Below are positions 54,079 through 63,085 of a stretch of DNA of 64,000 bases, one piece after another (positions within the stretch are counted from its first letter, which is position 1; every line of letters starts with the position of its first letter). The stretch spans positions 55,796 to 119,795 of the forward strand of contig CAJTIR010000008.1 in the NCBI GenBank assembly GCA_910576385.1. Reading direction: 5' to 3'. Origin of the DNA: Lachnospiraceae bacterium (lineage in GTDB: Bacteria; Bacillota; Clostridia; Lachnospirales; Lachnospiraceae). The notes under the pieces are model-generated. The model did not search any database. It worked only from the letters and a program-made list of their open reading frames with translations, and had not been told where the DNA came from. The translations under genes were made by a program, and so were the position numbers.

Positions 54079-54441
54079 TTATTCGCCAAATTGTTGTTTT
54101 AAGGCTCGTTCCGTGGGATAGATCGATAAAATCATCACTATAACCTGTACAAAACACAATATTCCGCCCACCAAACCTACCATGTCTTCCCCCTTACCCA
54201 AAACTGGCAGCATAATAATCACTGACAATGGCAAGAGAACTATTCCAATCCGAAACCATAACCCGCCAATATAATGATGTGCAAAATCCCAGGCTGCCTG
54301 ACTTTTGCTGGAACGAGCGGTCCGATAACCAAATAAATCATTGATCTTCTTTGGCGGTTTATGTAGAAACATCCAGCCAAACAAGATCATCATACCTGAA
54401 AGCATTAAGTTCATTATCAGCATAAAAACCCAAAACCACAT
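54079..54441 (-). CDS. SdpI-family membrane protein
   Basis: The 120-residue product has three to four membrane helices and the SdpI/YhfL-type motif PPKKINDLFGYRTARSSKSQAAWDFAHHY between the first two helices. Some family members give immunity to the Sdp toxin; here no toxin is seen. AGGAGAGG precedes the ATG at 54441. An upstream frame extension is not real. Confidence 0.85.
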   Translation of the reverse strand: MWFWVFMLIMNLMLSGMMILFGWMFLHKPPKKINDLFGYRTARSSKSQAAWDFAHHYIGGLWFRIGIVLLPLSVIIMLPVLGKGEDMVGLVGGILCFVQVIVMILSIYPTERALKQQFGE

Positions 54442-54625
54442 AAAATCCTCTCCTTTTGAAATATGAAACTTTTTTATATTTTTATTATAAATCTCAACAT
54501 ATAAATTGTCAATTAAACAAAGTGAGCAGCCCTGCGTATATTTCATTTTCACCACAATGCGATAATTGTTTTTACAAAAGAACTCTTTATTCAACAGATT
54601 TTTAACACTATTTTCTATATGATGC

Positions 54626-54665
54626 AAAAAGGAACTCTCAGTACAATTCCTGGTCTGAAAGTTCC
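54626..54665 (-). terminator. terminator of the first RsgI-type gene
   Basis: On the minus strand ggaactttcag and ctgagagttcc form an 11-bp stem (one G-U) with a 13-nt loop, followed by TTTTT. Confidence 0.75.
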
Positions 54666-54747
54666 TCTTTAAAACGCTGCTAACGTTTTGATGACAGCCC
54701 GTCTTTGTAACATACAAATCCGTTTGCTATCTTATATATTAATCTTC

Positions 54748-56166
54748 TCACTCTATATATCCGCTTTTATCCCAATCTTTTTTATCCTCATCTTTTTCAT
54801 CCTGATCCTCTATAGAATCCTTTTCTATACTTGCCTGTCCTGGAGTCACCATTTGTGTGGGGGTGTTTTCCTCCTCTGATCCCTCTGAGTCTCCACCCAT
54901 ATTTGGCACATTCTCCTGAACAGCTCCTTCTTCTTCGGCAGATTCCTGACCTGGTTTATTCCCTTCTATTTCCTCTCTGGGAATTTCTGTCTGTGAATTT
55001 CCGTCCCCTGGATTTATTACTTCACCAGATAAAACTCCTCCTGCAGATGGAGGCTGTTCCCCTGGCACTGCCTCCTGCGTCAAAGATTCCTCGTCTGGTA
55101 ATTGTTCCTCTGGCTGCTCATCCTCCTCAGACAAGGATTCCCCTTCATCAAGCGGCTGTTGTTCCTCTGGCTGTTCATCCGCTTCAGATGGCAGCTCTAA
55201 TTCCTCATTGACAGATGAATCGGCAGGTTTTTGCTCTTTTGATTTGTGAAGCTCGGAGTTCTGTTCCTTAGGTTTTTGGTCGTCTTCGTCTGCCAGTTTA
55301 TCCGTTTTCTTTGGTACATTATTCTCTTTCTTCTGTTGTACTTGTGCTGCTCTTTCTTTGGCAGATACTTCTGATAATTTAAGTTCCACAGAAGTATAAT
55401 CCTGACAATATTGGATTAACTCCATCACAGACATCTGCTCTACTTCTTCCTGCCTCATCCCATAGCTCTGTTCCAGCTCTGCTTCCAATATTTTACGTCC
55501 TTGTTTTGCATGATCAGCCTTAGCCTGTTGAAAAGCAGTCATCACGCCAGATACCTTCAGTTCTGTCAACTTCCGGTCAATCCCTTCTCCCAGCGCATGT
55601 TCTAATTTTTCACAGATATCTTTGTCAGGCGCCGAAAGTGTCACCAAGATCCCGCCATTCTCACCGAGATAAGATTTTTCGACTACATCCTGTAGTAGTA
55701 CATCCAACAATTCCTGTACAGGTTCCTTTTTCGTCCATTTCAGCTCTTTTACAACATCTTTTCCGTCCTGATTAAGCCCTTTCAGACGCTTCACCTGATT
55801 TTCCCTGTTCATCTCAATTTGAATGCTGGGATTAATGTCCAGCACCATATATACCACATCTTGTTCATCCCTACGAATACCAAAAATACACAGACAAATC
55901 ATCGCCAGGCACGCACACATAGACAACACATATTTTGGAAATCTTTCTGTAAATAATTTTCCGAACCAAAAAGATGTTCTCTCCTGTGTCAAATGTTTTT
56001 GCACCAAGGCATTTTTTGTACTCTCCTGCTCCGCTGGCTGCTCAGCATTTGCGCTAGAACATACCAGCTCCAATTCCCCTGCTGCCTGCCACACTGTTTC
56101 AAAAATATCTGGCGCCAGCTCCGAAAACCCATCTTCTATTCTCTTTTTCATTTCCCTCTTTTTCAT
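54748..56166 (-). CDS. RsgI-type anti-sigma factor with a Glu/Pro-rich tail (copy 1)
   Basis: The 472-residue protein has a cytoplasmic N-terminus (MKKREMKKRIEDGFSELAPD), a membrane helix near residues 93-112, then an RsgI-like extracellular domain (MVLDINPSIQIEMNRENQVK and RLKGLNQDGKDVV). The tail from about 290 is rich in Glu, Gln and Pro. Its start overlaps the sigma factor stop (ATGA), so the pair is coupled. It probably holds the sigma factor and responds to a surface signal. Confidence 0.88.
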   Translation of the reverse strand: MKKREMKKRIEDGFSELAPDIFETVWQAAGELELVCSSANAEQPAEQESTKNALVQKHLTQERTSFWFGKLFTERFPKYVLSMCACLAMICLCIFGIRRDEQDVVYMVLDINPSIQIEMNRENQVKRLKGLNQDGKDVVKELKWTKKEPVQELLDVLLQDVVEKSYLGENGGILVTLSAPDKDICEKLEHALGEGIDRKLTELKVSGVMTAFQQAKADHAKQGRKILEAELEQSYGMRQEEVEQMSVMELIQYCQDYTSVELKLSEVSAKERAAQVQQKKENNVPKKTDKLADEDDQKPKEQNSELHKSKEQKPADSSVNEELELPSEADEQPEEQQPLDEGESLSEEDEQPEEQLPDEESLTQEAVPGEQPPSAGGVLSGEVINPGDGNSQTEIPREEIEGNKPGQESAEEEGAVQENVPNMGGDSEGSEEENTPTQMVTPGQASIEKDSIEDQDEKDEDKKDWDKSGYIE

Positions 56167-56711
56167 AGCTTCTCACCAAATTCCTTCTGCAGTTTTCGGA
56201 TCACTCTGTGATATCTTGATAACACCGTCCCTAATGGCAGATCCAAGAGCTTTGCAATTTCTCTGTGCTTTAGCCCGCCTATGTCATGCATGATGATCAA
56301 ATTCCTGTCCTCTGCGGAAAGCAGCTCAAACATTCCCTCTAAAATTATCCGATTATCCACATTTGTGATATCATCAAATCCCAACTCATTTTTCATATCC
56401 CGATCATCAATATGTATGTTCTTCTCTTCTCTGCATTTCATCAAAAAGAGGTTTTTGGCAATTTTCATCATCCATGCCATTGGATTTCCTTTTTCATGGT
56501 ATATTTGACAATTTTTTAAAATTTGAATGTAGGTATCTTGCAGTAAATCTTGCGCGTCTTCGACATTTAAAGTACACGAAAGAAGAAATGCATAAAGTGG
56601 CTTATATGAAATCTCATATAATTCCCTAAATGCATCCTGCTCTCCCCGGCGAATACGTTCAAACAGTCGCTCATCCATATGAACTTTTCGCTTTGGAGCG
56701 CCTTCCTGCAT
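56163..56711 (-). CDS. ECF sigma factor (copy 1)
   Basis: The 182-residue product has region 2 (FRELYEISYKPLYAFLLS, VEDAQDLLQDTYIQI, NPMAWMMKIAKNLFLM) and region 4 (LIIMHDIGGLKHREIAKLLDLPLGTVLSRYHRV). GGGG lies 9 bases before the ATG. It is about 70 percent identical in appearance to the factor at 58738-59286, showing a cassette duplication. Its own promoter is probably at 56794-56823. Confidence 0.92.
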   Translation of the reverse strand: MQEGAPKRKVHMDERLFERIRRGEQDAFRELYEISYKPLYAFLLSCTLNVEDAQDLLQDTYIQILKNCQIYHEKGNPMAWMMKIAKNLFLMKCREEKNIHIDDRDMKNELGFDDITNVDNRIILEGMFELLSAEDRNLIIMHDIGGLKHREIAKLLDLPLGTVLSRYHRVIRKLQKEFGEKL

Positions 56712-56793
56712 TCGGATATACCCCTTTCAGCCTTCACACAACCTTGTAAAGTTACTTTTTCCGATCCTGTCCTGTTTACTTATGGTTAAAATT

Positions 56794-56823
56794 AGTGTAA
56801 CCCCCAAACAGGTACATTGTCAA
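56794..56823 (-). promoter_or_regulatory. promoter of sigma/RsgI cassette 1
   Basis: On the minus strand TTGACA (56818-56823) and TACACT (56794-56799) are 18 bases apart. Confidence 0.55.
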
Positions 56824-56883
56824 CATTTGTATCACATTTCCTTCTATTTTTTATAGGCAGTCCCCCTTTTTATATTGTATAAA

Positions 56884-56922
56884 GAGATAATGCAAAAAAA
56901 ATCTATTTTATTGCATTATCTC
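56884..56922 (-). terminator. terminator of RsgI-type gene copy 2
   Basis: gagataatgcaa (56884-56895) is inverted exactly at 56911-56922. It lies just past the end of the second RsgI gene. A degraded look-alike (agataatgca/ttgcatta) lies at 60123-60155 upstream of the secreted repeat protein. Confidence 0.6.
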
Positions 56923-57010
56923 AAAAACTTTTTTATAAAATTTAAAATTATTTGAAATTTTACTTTGGGACGCCAGACAGCCTTCCTAGAGTTTAACTGA
57001 AATTTGCATT

Positions 57011-58741
57011 CTAATATGCTTCAACACAAATTTTCTTCGATTTTTTCCTCATACTGCCTGAAATATAACCTGAAGCTTCTTGAACTTCTGAGTCAGCATC
57101 AATTACATTTTCATAATCTAATGTTCCACCAGTACTCACTTCGTCCTTCCTCTTTTCTTTCTCCTCACCTTTGTCCTGATTGGAATTGTTATTTATTTGT
57201 GCGTCCCCATTCTTGTCTCGATCATGATCTTTGTCTTTGTCTTTGTCTTTATCTTTGTCCTTGTCTTTGTTATTGTCCTTGTCTTTATCTTTATCTTTGT
57301 CCTTGTCTTTGTTATTGTCCTTGTCTTTGTTATTATCCTTGTCTTTATCTTTGTCCTTGTCTTTGTTATTATCCTTGTCTTTATCTTTGTCCTTGTCTTT
57401 GTTATTATCCTTGTCTTTATCTTTGTCCTTGTCTTTGTTATTATCCTTGTCTTTATCTTTGTCCTTGTCTTTGTTATTGTCCTTGTCTTTGTTATTGTCC
57501 TTGTCTTTATCTTCGTCTGATGGATTGATGGGTTCTTGTATTGAGCCATCACCGGACTCTGGTGGGACAGGAACTACCGGTGCCTCAGATGAACCACTAA
57601 CTGAAGAACTCTCATCATTGACTGGATTCTGTTCTGGCGAGATTTCTTGTGGCTTTTGACTATCCTGTTGAGCCGTTTCTCCATTCACAGAGTTATCTTC
57701 GGGATTTACTTTTTCAATCTTTTTATCTTTTGGCTCCTTTTTATCTGTATTCTGATTCTCTGCTTTTGGTTTCTTCTTACCTTGTTTTCCTTTCTTCTTA
57801 TCTTGTTTTCCGTTCTCCTGCTTCTCCTCATCCTTCTGAATTTTATCATTATTTTCACTAGAAGATAGATTCTGGGATTTCTTCTGCTCTTTCTTCTGTT
57901 TCAACTCCATGTCTTTATCTTCGTCTGACATATCAGATGTTTTTAATTCCAAAGAAGTATGATTCTGACAATATTCAATAAGTTCTAAGACTGACATTTC
58001 GTGTACCTGCTCTTCTGACAGCCCACACTCTTTCACCAATTCTTTTTCTAGCAATTTTCGGCCTTCTTTTGCAGAGTTATCCTGTGATTTCTGAAAGACC
58101 GTTGTTACCCCAAACACCTCTAACTCTGTCAACTTTTTATCTATTTGCTCCCCCAGCATCCGCTCCAATTCTTCTGGAATATTTTGATCTGATGCACAAA
58201 GTGTCACCAAAATCCCTCCATGATCTCCGAGATAAGACTGCTTCACTACATCTTCAATCAGCACATCCATCAAATCTTGAACTGACTCTTTTTTCTTCCA
58301 TTTTAAGTTTTTTACAACATCTCTTCCATCCTGATTCAATCCTTTCAAACGCTTTACCTGATAAGATTGATTCATCTCCACCTGAATACTCGGATTGATA
58401 TCCAAAATCATATAGACTGTGTTCGACCGAATCCCTAAAGTACTATAAATACATAGAAAAAGCATTACAAAGCTTGCACAGGCCGAAAAAGCATATTTAG
58501 AAAACTTCTCTCCAAAAATCTTCCTGGACTGAAAAAGATTCCATTTCTTCGATACTGGAACTTCCACTTCTGGCTGCAGCAATTTTTCCTGTTTTGCTGT
58601 CTGTATCTGCGTTTCCTCTGATTTAGTCTCAGAAAGTACCAGATTCTGTTCCTCCACTGTTTCCATTACTGCGTTAAATACATCTGGTGCCAGCTGAGAA
58701 AATCCATCCTCTATTTTCTTTTTCAATTCCCTCTTTTTCAT
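57011..58741 (-). CDS. RsgI-type anti-sigma factor with an Asp/Lys/Asn repeat tail (copy 2)
   Basis: The 576-residue protein repeats the plan of copy 1: MKKRELKKKIEDGFSQLAPD, a membrane helix near 101-120, and the extracellular RsgI-like domain (MILDINPSIQVEMNQSYQVK). The tail differs entirely. Residues about 408-535 are almost only Asp, Lys and Asn (DKDKDNN units), coded by tandem repeats at 57225-57515. It ends SKKICVEAY. The start overlaps the sigma stop (ATGA). The tail may bind cations or cell-wall polymers. Confidence 0.88.
   Translation of the reverse strand: MKKRELKKKIEDGFSQLAPDVFNAVMETVEEQNLVLSETKSEETQIQTAKQEKLLQPEVEVPVSKKWNLFQSRKIFGEKFSKYAFSACASFVMLFLCIYSTLGIRSNTVYMILDINPSIQVEMNQSYQVKRLKGLNQDGRDVVKNLKWKKKESVQDLMDVLIEDVVKQSYLGDHGGILVTLCASDQNIPEELERMLGEQIDKKLTELEVFGVTTVFQKSQDNSAKEGRKLLEKELVKECGLSEEQVHEMSVLELIEYCQNHTSLELKTSDMSDEDKDMELKQKKEQKKSQNLSSSENNDKIQKDEEKQENGKQDKKKGKQGKKKPKAENQNTDKKEPKDKKIEKVNPEDNSVNGETAQQDSQKPQEISPEQNPVNDESSSVSGSSEAPVVPVPPESGDGSIQEPINPSDEDKDKDNNKDKDNNKDKDKDKDKDNNKDKDKDKDKDNNKDKDKDKDKDNNKDKDKDKDKDNNKDKDNNKDKDKDKDKDKDNNKDKDKDKDKDKDKDHDRDKNGDAQINNNSNQDKGEEKEKRKDEVSTGGTLDYENVIDADSEVQEASGYISGSMRKKSKKICVEAY
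57225..57515. repeat. tandem repeats coding the Asp/Lys/Asn tail
   Basis: Near-identical 18-bp and 36-bp units (tttgtctttatctttgtc on the plus strand) are repeated for about 290 bp. They keep all three frames of the other strand open, which creates false long frames. Slippage here would change tail length in steps of six or twelve residues. Confidence 0.9.
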
Positions 58742-59286
58742 AGCTTCTCACCAAATTCTTTCCGCAATTTCCGAATTCCTCTATTATATCGGGCAATTAC
58801 TGTTCCAAGAGGCAGATCCATCAATTTTGCAATCTCTCTGTGCTTCAATCCACTTACATCATGAAGAATAATTAAATTTCTATCATCCACAGAGAGCAAT
58901 TCAAACATTTTTTCCAAAACCATTCGGTTATCTGCACTAGACATATCTTCAAATCCCAATTCATTTTCCAAATCGTCATAATTGAGCCCTGCTTCCTTGT
59001 CTTTTCTACATTTCATTAAGAATAAGTTTTTGGCAATCTTCATCATCCATGCCATCGGATTTCCCTGTTCCTTATACATATGACTATTGTTATAGATTTG
59101 AATATATGTATCTTGCAATAAATCCTGCGCATCTTCCGAATTCATAGTATGCGAAAGTAAGAATGCATAGAGAGGTCTGTACGAAACTTCGTACAGCTCT
59201 CTAAATGCATCCTGTTCCCCCTGGCGAATTCGTTCAAACAGTCGCTCATCAATATAAACTTTTCGCTTAGGAGTACTTTCCCGCAT
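58738..59286 (-). CDS. ECF sigma factor (copy 2)
   Basis: The 182-residue product matches copy 1 in length, motifs and spacing: SEDAQDLLQDTYIQIYNNS, NPMAWMMKIAKNLFLMKC, and GLKHREIAKLMDLPLGTVIARYNR. An AAAGGGGCATATCC site precedes the ATG, nearly the same as in copy 1. It is cotranscribed with its RsgI partner. The small differences in region 2 and 4 could allow different promoter choice. Confidence 0.92.
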   Translation of the reverse strand: MRESTPKRKVYIDERLFERIRQGEQDAFRELYEVSYRPLYAFLLSHTMNSEDAQDLLQDTYIQIYNNSHMYKEQGNPMAWMMKIAKNLFLMKCRKDKEAGLNYDDLENELGFEDMSSADNRMVLEKMFELLSVDDRNLIILHDVSGLKHREIAKLMDLPLGTVIARYNRGIRKLRKEFGEKL

Positions 59287-59340
59287 TTGGATATGCCCCT
59301 TTCAATGTCCGTTTTTCTTAAGGAATTATCATGAACTTAC

Positions 59341-60081
59341 TTATTTTACTGTAACTGTCCTGGTAATAGAACCATAGTTTTTCTCTTTTTGTGTTCTAAC
59401 GCCATTGATTGTAATCGTATAGGTATTTCCTTTCTTCATACCAGAAATCTGTACTTTAATATTTCCTTTTGCCTTCTTTACAATCTTTGCTTCACATTCT
59501 GCACCCTTAGAATCCTTTACGCTAACTGTCGCATCTTTGTAGTATGTTGCAGACTTCATCTTCAAAACTACAAATTTCTTGCTCTCTACACTTACTTTTC
59601 CAACTTTACTCTGAGTCTTCATTCCTTTTGCAACAAAACTCTTAGTAATAGCTGCCGCCTCTGTGGAATCCTTTCCAAGAACTCCATCTATGGTGATTGT
59701 ATATGTCTGTCCTTTTACCAAACCTGCCACAGATACTGTCAACAGGCTCTTATTCTTCTTTGCGATCTTACATGCAATTTCGCGGCCGTCTGCATCCTTA
59801 ATCACTGCCTTTAACCCATCTGTATAAGTTACTTTTCCCTTAAAAGAAATGTTTACTTTTCCTGCAGATGTACAGGTCACTTTGCCTACCTTCTGGCTCT
59901 CTACCTTGGGCTTCTTAGTCTCTGTCTCTGGCTTCTTAGTCTCTGGCTTCTTTGCCAATGTTGTGATGGCCACATCATTTGCTGCCCCATTCGCCTGGCC
60001 TGCATACGCCATCGCTGGTGCTGACACCAACATACTCATTGTCAATAATCCCACTGCCATTCCTTTTACACTTTTTCTCAT
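59341..60081 (-). CDS. secreted protein with two Ig-like repeats
   Basis: The 246-residue product has a signal peptide (MRKSVKGMAVGLLTMSMLVS, likely cut after AYA), a Lys/Pro/Glu spacer (KKPETETKKPK), and two related domains of about 85 residues ending GQTYTITIDGV and GNTYTITINGV. No anchor is visible. It lies next to the sigma/RsgI cassettes and might be in their regulon, but that is only inference. Confidence 0.78.
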   Translation of the reverse strand: MRKSVKGMAVGLLTMSMLVSAPAMAYAGQANGAANDVAITTLAKKPETKKPETETKKPKVESQKVGKVTCTSAGKVNISFKGKVTYTDGLKAVIKDADGREIACKIAKKNKSLLTVSVAGLVKGQTYTITIDGVLGKDSTEAAAITKSFVAKGMKTQSKVGKVSVESKKFVVLKMKSATYYKDATVSVKDSKGAECEAKIVKKAKGNIKVQISGMKKGNTYTITINGVRTQKEKNYGSITRTVTVK

Positions 60082-60198
60082 AAAATCTTCCTCCTTTATA
60101 TCTGTTTCGTTGTTTGATACTTAGATAATGCAGTGGAAATGTTTTTTATTGCATTAACTTCAAAAATTTTCAATAGAAGGAATTTCCGATAAAATAAA

Positions 60199-60250
60199 AA
60201 ACAGCTCAAGATCAAAACTTTATTACTTTTATGACCTAAGCTGTTTTTTC
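60199..60250 (-). terminator. terminator of the DEAD-box helicase gene
   Basis: aacagct on each side, with an extended imperfect stem (taggtca/tgatctt) between, is followed by a T run on the minus strand. Confidence 0.6.
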
Positions 60251-60322
60251 AATTTTCTAATATACTGGCCACTTGAAAATGGAAATTAGTCTAATGATCA
60301 AGTGAATCGTATACTACTTTCG

Positions 60323-61915
60323 TTATTTCTGATTTGCTGGCTCAATATTGATGCTCTTTCCCTTAATTCTGGAATTGGTCATTGCCAGCAAAACTTCTTT
60401 TCCATACTCTCTGGGTACTTCCACAAAGGTATATTTATCATACATATCAATCGCGCCCACCAGTTTTCCGGGCATTCCGGTTTCTCCGGCTATAGCGCCC
60501 AAAATATCTCCAGGTTTTACATGCTGCTTTTTGCCAATGTTGATAAACAGCCGCACCATACCTTCCTCTGCGCCGGTATCTCCAAACTCAAACCCTTCCA
60601 TAGCAGCCTTCTGCTCCTCTTCACTGCCGCCCAGAGCAAGCTTCAAAAATGCTGCTGCAATATCCATCGCTGTATAATCAGATTCATTTACTTGCGTCTC
60701 GATCATATTCACCATTGCGCCCAAGTCTTCTTCCTCAATCACTGTTCCAATATGATCCATAATCTTTTCCAGCTTCACTTGCGCCACATCTTCCATACTG
60801 GGAATTTTCTGTGCCAGTATTTTGGTCTTACAGTAGCGCTGAATATCCTTTAATTTGTATACCTCTTTTCCTTTTACAAAGGTAAAGGAACGTCCAGTCC
60901 TGCCAGCACGTCCAGTCCTGCCAATCCGGTGAACATAATATTCATCATCTTGGGGCAGATCAAAATTAAATACTGCCTCCACATCATCGACATCAATTCC
61001 TCTTGCCGCCACATCTGTAGCTACCAAAATCTCAGTCTTGCCATTGCGGAAATTATTCATCACACGGTCGCGCTGCGCCTGTTTCATATCACCGTGAAGC
61101 CCTTCTGCAAAATATCCTCTGCCCTGAAGCGCATTGACCAACTCGTCTACCATTCGTTTCGTATTACAAAATACCAAAGAAAGCTTAGGATCGTATACAT
61201 CCAAGAGACGGCTCAAGACTTCCACCTTATCTTTACGTTTTACATCATAATAATATTGATCGATATTGGGCACCGTCAATTCTTTCTTCACTACTTTAAT
61301 GGTAACGGCGTCCTTCTGATACTTCCTGGTAATATCTAAGATCGGTTTCGGCATTGTGGCAGAAAATAAAACGGTCTGCCGTTCCTCTGGAATATATTCT
61401 AAAACGGTCTCTATATCTTCCCGAAAGCCCATGTTGAGCATCTCATCCGCTTCATCTAAAACAATCGTATTCACATAATCGCATTTGATTGTCTTCCTGC
61501 GCAAATGATCCATCACACGCCCTGGCGTTCCAATAATAATCTGGGTACCGCCCTTTAGAGAACGAATCTGCTTTACAATATCCTGTCCGCCATAGACTGG
61601 AAGTATTTTTACACCGTGCATATATTTTGACAGATTACGAATTTCCTCTGCTACCTGAATTGCCAATTCCCTGGTTGGGCAGAGTACAATCGCCTGTGTT
61701 TTCTTATTATGCGGATCCACTTTCATTAAAAGAGGAATTCCAAATGCGGCCGTCTTACCAGTTCCTGTCTGTGCCTGTCCAATGACATCTACACCTTCCA
61801 TCACCACAGGAATTGCTTTTCCCTGGATTGGTGTGGTCTCCTCAAACCCCATTTCCTGAATTCCCCTCAAAATCTTTGGATTCAAATTTAATTCATCAAA
61901 TCTTACTGCTTCCAT
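60323..61915 (-). CDS. DEAD-box RNA helicase, DbpA/CshA-like
   Basis: The 530-residue product has the Q motif (FEETTPIQGKAIP), motif I (AQTGTGKTAAFG), DEAD (VLDEADEML), SAT (LFSATMP) and the C-terminal RecA motifs (VATDVAARGIDVDDV and HRIGRTGRAGRTG). After residue 440 a DbpA-type RNA-binding domain follows (MVRLFINIGKKQHVKPGDIL). It probably assists ribosome assembly or RNA turnover. GGAAATAT lies before the ATG at 61915. Confidence 0.93.
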   Translation of the reverse strand: MEAVRFDELNLNPKILRGIQEMGFEETTPIQGKAIPVVMEGVDVIGQAQTGTGKTAAFGIPLLMKVDPHNKKTQAIVLCPTRELAIQVAEEIRNLSKYMHGVKILPVYGGQDIVKQIRSLKGGTQIIIGTPGRVMDHLRRKTIKCDYVNTIVLDEADEMLNMGFREDIETVLEYIPEERQTVLFSATMPKPILDITRKYQKDAVTIKVVKKELTVPNIDQYYYDVKRKDKVEVLSRLLDVYDPKLSLVFCNTKRMVDELVNALQGRGYFAEGLHGDMKQAQRDRVMNNFRNGKTEILVATDVAARGIDVDDVEAVFNFDLPQDDEYYVHRIGRTGRAGRTGRSFTFVKGKEVYKLKDIQRYCKTKILAQKIPSMEDVAQVKLEKIMDHIGTVIEEEDLGAMVNMIETQVNESDYTAMDIAAAFLKLALGGSEEEQKAAMEGFEFGDTGAEEGMVRLFINIGKKQHVKPGDILGAIAGETGMPGKLVGAIDMYDKYTFVEVPREYGKEVLLAMTNSRIKGKSINIEPANQK

Positions 61916-62105
61916 ATATTTCCTTTCGTATTCTTTCTTATAAGCCTGTTGCTTATCATAACAGAGAACCGAAAAAATGTCAAACAAATTTAGAAATTGT
62001 ATTGACTTTGTTTTCCATTTAGTGTAGTATCAGCTTATAAATAATATAGTTTTTAAAACTATATGAAATATTTTTTAAAACTTTACATATACTGTTGGAT
62101 AGAAT

Positions 62106-62272
62106 GTAACTATCCAGAAGCCTATGGAAAATCAGAACGTGCAAAATGATTTGAAAAGCGCCATATTTCTATTTCCAAAAGGCTGATCATTCCCTCGGCC
62201 ATAGACAAAAGCCTCTTAAAAGGCGTATAACAGTTTGCGGGCAAATCAATGGCATGGGTTTTGAATAGTTAC
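62106..62272 (-). repeat. structured repeat element, full copy 2 (inverted)
   Basis: The 167-bp segment read on the minus strand aligns along its whole length with 22856-23032: ends gtaactattcaaaaccc / ggcttctggatagttac, core tgcccgcaaactgtt, gcctt-ttaa-gaggc, tgtctatggc and gagggaatgatc. The outer stem gccat/atggc replaces gccac/gtggc of copy 1, a compensatory change. It lies between the helicase and the hemolysin III gene. Confidence 0.75.
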
Positions 62273-62317
62273 GATTGATAAAATACTTACAACCACAGAA
62301 AGGCAGGAAATCATTAT

Positions 62318-62983
62318 ATGAAATTCAAATTAAAAGACCCTGGAAGCTCAATCACTCATTTTATCGGCATGCTGATGGCACTGTTTTCTGCAACTCCGCT
62401 GTTGATTCGCGCCTCCCTAAATCCTGATAAGATCCATGTAATCTCCCTAACTATTTTTATTTTAAGTATGATTTTGCTCTATGGAGCTAGTGCAACCTAC
62501 CATGCACTGGATCTCTCAGAAAAGACCAATTGTATGTTGCGCAAACTGGACCATATGATGATTTTTGTACTGATTGCAGGGACTTACACTCCTGTCTGCG
62601 TCATTGTCCTCAGTGGTACTGTCGGATATAGCCTCTTAGCTTTGGTATGGGGAATTGCCCTTGCCGGAATTTTAGTAAAAGCTTTCTGGATTACTTGTCC
62701 AAAATGGTTTTCTTCCTTATTATATATTGCAATGGGCTGGGTATGTGTTCTTGCTTTTACACAGATTATAAATTCCCTGCCCCATCAGGCATTCCTTTGG
62801 CTCCTCGCAGGCGGAATCATTTACACAATTGGCGGTGTGATCTATGCATTAAAGCTCCCAATCTTTAATGCAAAACACAAAAATTTTGGCTCCCATGAGA
62901 TATTTCATCTGTTTGTAATGGGCGGCAGTGTCTGTCATTTCATTATGATGTACTGTTTTGTAGCTAATATGCCATTACTGTAG
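62318..62983 (+). CDS. hemolysin III / PAQR-family membrane protein
   Basis: The 221-residue product has seven membrane helices and the conserved His/Asp/Ser pattern of the family: SITHFIGMLMAL, GASATYHAL, LRKLDHMMIFVLIAGTYTP, and the late HEIFHLFVMGGSVCHF. A metal site made of the three His residues is expected. The biological role in bacteria is uncertain; true haemolysis is doubtful. A strong terminator follows. Confidence 0.9.
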   Translation: MKFKLKDPGSSITHFIGMLMALFSATPLLIRASLNPDKIHVISLTIFILSMILLYGASATYHALDLSEKTNCMLRKLDHMMIFVLIAGTYTPVCVIVLSGTVGYSLLALVWGIALAGILVKAFWITCPKWFSSLLYIAMGWVCVLAFTQIINSLPHQAFLWLLAGGIIYTIGGVIYALKLPIFNAKHKNFGSHEIFHLFVMGGSVCHFIMMYCFVANMPLL

Positions 62984-62997
62984 ACGGACACATAATA

Positions 62998-63043
62998 GAG
63001 AGCATCTCACTCCCTTTTTGTTAGGAATGAGATGCTCTCTTTT
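62998..63043 (+). terminator. terminator after the hemolysin III gene
   Basis: gagagcatctca and tgagatgctctc form a perfect 12-bp stem with an 18-nt loop, followed by TTTT. Confidence 0.9.
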
Positions 63044-63085
63044 AAAATTTATAAATGTTTCTTTTCATATCCTTTTCAATGGTCT

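Noticed and set aside
57225..57515. Regular repeats that superficially resemble a CRISPR array
   Set aside because: Units are contiguous, without unique spacers, and stay in frame within a coding sequence.
57193..57659. Long open frames on both strands across the charged repeat (for example an all-Leu/Ser frame)
   Set aside because: They arise because the tandem repeat has no stop in any frame. Only the frame continuous with the RsgI protein has a start, ribosome site and domain context.
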